This document shows, one piece after another, positions 61,095 through 64,000 of a stretch of 64,000 bases of DNA (its first letter is position 1; each line of letters opens with the position of its first letter). Source of the stretch: Bradyrhizobium sp. Ghvi (lineage in GTDB: Bacteria; Pseudomonadota; Alphaproteobacteria; Rhizobiales; Xanthobacteraceae); the NCBI RefSeq assembly GCF_900115265.1, contig NZ_FOVU01000001.1:248001-312000 (forward strand), written 5' to 3'. The notes under the pieces were generated by a model. The model searched no databases, was not told the origin of the DNA, and saw only the letters and a list, made by a program, of their open reading frames with translations. A program made the translations under genes and the position numbers.

Positions 61095-61817
61095 TCAAGC
61101 CGTATTCCCCGCGTCGACCGTGAACACCGTGCCGGTGATGTTGCGGCCGCCTTCGCCGAGCAGGTACTCCACCATGCGCGCGACGTCGTCGGTCTCCGGC
61201 AGGCGGCGCAGCGCGCTGCGACCGGCGATGCGCTTGCGGCCGTCCTCGGAGAGATTGTTCGTCAGCTCGGTGTCGATGAAACCAGGCGCGATCGCGTTCA
61301 CGGTGATGCCGAGCTTGCCGACCTCGCGCGCGAGCGAACGGGTGAAACCGGTAGCTGCGGCCTTGGTCGCGCCGTAGACGGACAGCCCGTTATAGCCGGT
61401 GGTCGCAATGATGGATGAGATATTGATGATGCGGCCGGCGCCGTCCGCCATCATCTGCCGCGCCACATATTTGGTGAGGATGATCGGCGACAGCACGTTG
61501 AGCTGCACCAGCGCCTCGATCTCCGAATTATGCATGGTGGCGAGCAAGCCTTCGGTGCCGAGGCCGGCATTGTTGACCAGGCCGTAGATGGGCCCGAACT
61601 CGTCGCGGACGAGCTTTGCGAAAGCCGGGATCGCGTCGATCACGGCGAGGTCGCAGGCGCGGAAATGCAGGCGTCCCCCGGACTCCGAGATCGCCGCCTT
61701 GAGGTCGTCGCTCTCGCGCCGCGCGGCCGCAATGACATTGTAGCCGGCGCCAACCAGGCGCCTGCCGATCGCAAGGCCAATGCCGCGGCTGCCGCCGGTG
61801 ACGAGAACATTATGCAT
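61095..61817 (-). CDS. Short-chain dehydrogenase/reductase
   Basis: 240 residues from the ATG at 61817, overlapping the preceding ligase gene by 8 bases. The NAD(P)-binding GGSRGIG (8-14), NNAG, the catalytic Ser (134 or 135), Y148 and K152 in YGATK are intact. It most resembles 3-oxoacyl-ACP reductases of the FabG type. It is coupled to an adenylating enzyme and an acyl carrier protein, so a ketoreductase acting on an ACP- or CoA-linked chain is a fair inference. Confidence 0.9.
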   Translation of the reverse strand: MHNVLVTGGSRGIGLAIGRRLVGAGYNVIAAARRESDDLKAAISESGGRLHFRACDLAVIDAIPAFAKLVRDEFGPIYGLVNNAGLGTEGLLATMHNSEIEALVQLNVLSPIILTKYVARQMMADGAGRIINISSIIATTGYNGLSVYGATKAAATGFTRSLAREVGKLGITVNAIAPGFIDTELTNNLSEDGRKRIAGRSALRRLPETDDVARMVEYLLGEGGRNITGTVFTVDAGNTA

Positions 61818-63192
61818 CGGTGCGCGCCAATTTTCCGGCTGGCGTGACATCGAGCGCCTCGACGAAGCGGATCACCGCCGGCACCTTGTGGGAAGCGAGC
61901 TGCGCGCGGCACTGATCCAGGATCTGATCCCGGATCTCCTTCGCGCGCGCCGGATCGGCGCCCCCAGTGAGGATTACGTCGGCGACAACGATGCCACCGG
62001 TGATCGGGCTCTTTCGCGACTTGGCCCGCGACATCCGCACATCAGGATGACGGTTGATCACCGCCTCGATCTCTTCAGGGTGAACCTTCAGCCCGCCGAT
62101 ATTGATGATGCCGCCCCGACGGCCGACGAAATAGTAGCGATCACCGCGCCGTTCGACGATATCGCCGCTGTCGACGAATCCATCGCCATCGGTGAGCGCA
62201 GCGGCGTTACGGCCGATATAGGCATGCGCGGTGCGCGTCGAGCGGATCCGCAGCGAGCCGTCGACGACCTTCATCTCGACGCCGTTGCGATTGCCGAGAT
62301 AGTCGGCCGGGAAACCCTCGAGTCCGTCATTGACGGCGAAGCCGACGCCGGCCTCGGTCGAGGCATAGGCATGACCGACCGAGGAATTGGGAAATGCCGC
62401 CTTCAGGCCGTCAAGCACCGCCTGGTCGGCGATCTCGCCGGAAAGACGGACATAGCGCGGGGCAAACCGCGCGGCCGAACCGCTCATCAACAGCTTGCGC
62501 CAATGCGAGGGCGTGCCGGAGATATGGGAGACGCCGCGCGCCTTCAGCCGGACAACGTGATCGGCGAGCGCTTCATGAGGATCGGACAGCACCATCGAGC
62601 CGCCAGAGAGGATGGCACGAAGGAAGATTTGCAGGCCGCCATAGCGGCGAATGTCATAGAACGTAGCCCAGACCGGCGCAGGGCCCTTCGATGGACCTTC
62701 GGCAACGATGGCGCCGGTGAGTGCTTCCAGCGTATGACCGACGATCTTCGGCACGCCTGACGTGCCCGAGGTGAGCATCAGCCATTCGGTCGCACGTTCG
62801 GTCTTGGCCGGCGCGGCGGCTTGAAGCGGCAATTGCGCACTGACGAGCAGCGACACGCCGGTCCCAGCCCAGCGATCGGGCTCGTCGGTGACGACGGCGT
62901 CGATCCCGGCATCCGCGATCAGCGCGTCCAGATGCGCGGGATTGAGATCCGGTGGGCACAGCAGCATGCGACGGGCGATGCCGTCGAGCTCGATCATGGC
63001 AAGGCCAGAGCTGAGCTGGTCCGACAGCTTCAGCAGCACAGCGCGGCCGGACAGCTCGCGCAAGCGGCCGCCCAGCACGGTCTGCGACAGGATATCGGTG
63101 AGCGACACGACATCGTGCGCGTCCGACAGGGTACGGCCTTTCAGCTCCGCGCCGAGGTGGTCGCGGAGCGCGAAGATCTCACGCGGGGACAT
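61810..63192 (-). CDS. AMP-binding acyl-adenylating enzyme (acyl-CoA/ACP synthetase-like)
   Basis: 460 residues from the ATG at 63192, overlapping the ACP gene by 14 bases. The P-loop TSGTSGVPK (141-149), the YASTEAG core, the hinge FVDSGDIVERRGDRYYFVGRRGGIINIGGLKVHPEE (read about 350-385), and the C-terminal catalytic Lys in PAGK are present. It is short for a typical acyl-CoA synthetase (about 460 residues). The overlap with an ACP and an SDR suggests it loads a carboxylic acid onto the carrier. The acid is unknown. Confidence 0.88.
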   Translation of the reverse strand: MSPREIFALRDHLGAELKGRTLSDAHDVVSLTDILSQTVLGGRLRELSGRAVLLKLSDQLSSGLAMIELDGIARRMLLCPPDLNPAHLDALIADAGIDAVVTDEPDRWAGTGVSLLVSAQLPLQAAAPAKTERATEWLMLTSGTSGVPKIVGHTLEALTGAIVAEGPSKGPAPVWATFYDIRRYGGLQIFLRAILSGGSMVLSDPHEALADHVVRLKARGVSHISGTPSHWRKLLMSGSAARFAPRYVRLSGEIADQAVLDGLKAAFPNSSVGHAYASTEAGVGFAVNDGLEGFPADYLGNRNGVEMKVVDGSLRIRSTRTAHAYIGRNAAALTDGDGFVDSGDIVERRGDRYYFVGRRGGIINIGGLKVHPEEIEAVINRHPDVRMSRAKSRKSPITGGIVVADVILTGGADPARAKEIRDQILDQCRAQLASHKVPAVIRFVEALDVTPAGKLARTDA

Positions 63193-63424
63193 TTTCGTAG
63201 GCCCGCACGAAATCACCCACGGTGGCGGGGAACGCTGCGTCCTCGGAAATGGTGAACGGATCAACGCCGGTCTCGTCTTCGAGCCGCGCGACCAGGATCG
63301 CGAAGGCGAGCGAGTCAAAGCCCGTCTCGTGCAGCGACAGATCGTCCGAGAGGGCGGGAAGCGCGACGTGCTGCTCTTTGGCGATCTGCTGGATCGCTTC
63401 GATGACCTTAGACCTTACGGACAT
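63179..63424 (-). CDS. Acyl carrier protein
   Basis: 81 residues. The phosphopantetheine attachment Ser is S38 in ETGFDSLAFAILVARLE, the DSL motif; the rest has the three-helix pattern and acidic character of ACPs. It is not the housekeeping AcpP sequence, whose motif is usually LGADSLDTVE, so it is probably a dedicated carrier. It starts the set ACP, adenylating enzyme, SDR, each overlapping the next. Confidence 0.9.
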   Translation of the reverse strand: MSVRSKVIEAIQQIAKEQHVALPALSDDLSLHETGFDSLAFAILVARLEDETGVDPFTISEDAAFPATVGDFVRAYENVPA

Positions 63425-63540
63425 GCTGGCTCGCTTCTTGGTTAGTTAATCGATCGTTTGTCTTGCGGCGGCTTTGAGATGACCGCCTCCCATGGCCGTG
63501 TGTTTACCAGACAGAAGTAAATGGCCTCTTGGACAATTCA

Positions 63541-63566
63541 GATAAAATCGGACCTATTTGCCGATT
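63541..63566 (-). terminator. Weak terminator after the acyl-CoA synthetase
   Basis: On the minus strand AATCGG (63566-63561) pairs with CCGATT (63551-63546), followed by TTATC. It is short, so it is probably a weak stop before the ACP gene. Confidence 0.35.
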
Positions 63567-63575
63567 CTGCTGCAG

Positions 63576-64000
63576 CTACAGCCTGATCGTACCGTCTACG
63601 ATCTGCGCGAACGTCGCAGGATCGAGCACGACATAGACGCCGGATTTGGGCTCCAGCATGAACAGCGGGTCCGTCACCGCGCCCGGGTCAAAACCTTCGC
63701 GGGCGAGTTCGCCCTTCTTCTGCTTGAACGTCTCGGTCGCATCGAGTTCGTGCGAGATGCGGATGAAGACCGGGCGGGCGTAGGCCGGCAGGCGCCGAGC
63801 GAGATGCGCGGGCAGGGCCGCGACATCGAACCCTTCGTTCACGACGATCGCACTCATGCCGGCGCGGCCATCGGTGCCGGGGATGCTGACGCCATAGGTG
63901 GTGGCATCGACCACACCGGCGAAATCGCGCACCGCGTCGTTGACCTCCGAGGTCGCGACGTTCTCGCCCTTCCAGCGGAAAGTATCGCCGATGCGATCGA
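63576..64000 (-). CDS. FATP/very-long-chain acyl-CoA synthetase family, C-terminal part
   Basis: Only the end is in the window; the frame is open beyond 64000. The visible piece starts DRIGDTFRWKGENVATSEV, the FATP/FadD6-type hinge motif, then VVDATTYGVSIPGTDGRAGMSAI (about 30 residues later, read as the C-terminal domain) and RISHELDATETFKQKK. These enzymes activate long or very long fatty acids with CoA and ATP. It is upstream of and on the same strand as the ACP, adenylating enzyme and SDR genes, 151 bases from the ACP gene, and may share their pathway. Confidence 0.88.
   Translation of the reverse strand, partial: DRIGDTFRWKGENVATSEVNDAVRDFAGVVDATTYGVSIPGTDGRAGMSAIVVNEGFDVAALPAHLARRLPAYARPVFIRISHELDATETFKQKKGELAREGFDPGAVTDPLFMLEPKSGVYVVLDPATFAQIVDGTIRL

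Overview
The window looks like chromosomal DNA of a Bradyrhizobium-type alphaproteobacterium. The inference rests on high GC, a CpdR-like response regulator, homospermidine synthase, a ROSE-type leader on a small heat-shock gene, FNR/FixK-type boxes (TTGA-N6-TCAA), and many short palindromic intergenic repeats. There is no phage, transposase, integrase, CRISPR array or rRNA, and only one tRNA (Val-GAC). Most genes are ordinary housekeeping or accessory genes in small operons.

Layout. 1-8.6 kb: AlkB-like repair enzyme, a hydrolase-fold protein without its nucleophile, a periplasmic amino-acid-type binding protein, a haem-c/adenylate cyclase sensor, an enolase-superfamily enzyme, a Nudix hydrolase, two small conserved genes, tRNA-Val and cpdR. 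8.6-16.6 kb: N-formylglutamate amidohydrolase, a candidate sRNA, hisN, a TctC/Bug binding protein, a LysR/TSUP divergent pair, a LysE exporter and a cyclase-TPR protein. 16.7-23.1 kb: a 934-residue di-haem cytochrome, hydrolases and a heat-inducible Hsp20. 23.6-29.9 kb: gltBD. 30-39 kb: outer-membrane barrel, kdsD, CMD/HxlR pair, SPFH-NfeD pair, lipoprotein, hemH. 39.2-43.7 kb: M3 peptidase, two tandem DUF1007 genes and a nickel/cobalt exporter, all overlapping or nearly so. 44.1-48.7 kb: polyamine locus (structured leader, ornithine-type decarboxylase, GNAT, Rid protein, homospermidine synthase). 48.8-51.7 kb: exported fumarase/ASL-fold lyase, MgtC-like protein. 51.7-56.6 kb: zinc locus (His-rich membrane peptide, znuCBA, CobW GTPase, WD40 protein) with a Zur-like palindrome. 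56.9-61.1 kb: Fe-SOD, GNAT, DUF2147, DUF3095, and a convergent pair of small genes each behind a FixK-type promoter. 61.1-64 kb: SDR, acyl-adenylating enzyme, acyl carrier protein and the end of a FATP-type acyl-CoA synthetase.

The most interesting signals are regulatory rather than new enzymes: a putative 34-codon Arg-rich leader peptide whose rare Arg codons lie on one arm of a possible terminator ahead of the decarboxylase; two small genes with well-spaced FixK-type box plus -10 elements; a Zur-type operator on a five-part zinc operon that begins with a His-rich membrane peptide; an sRNA-like transcript with CCUCC motifs; and a sigma32 promoter plus ROSE thermometer on hsp20. No search could be run, so all family calls come from reading motifs.
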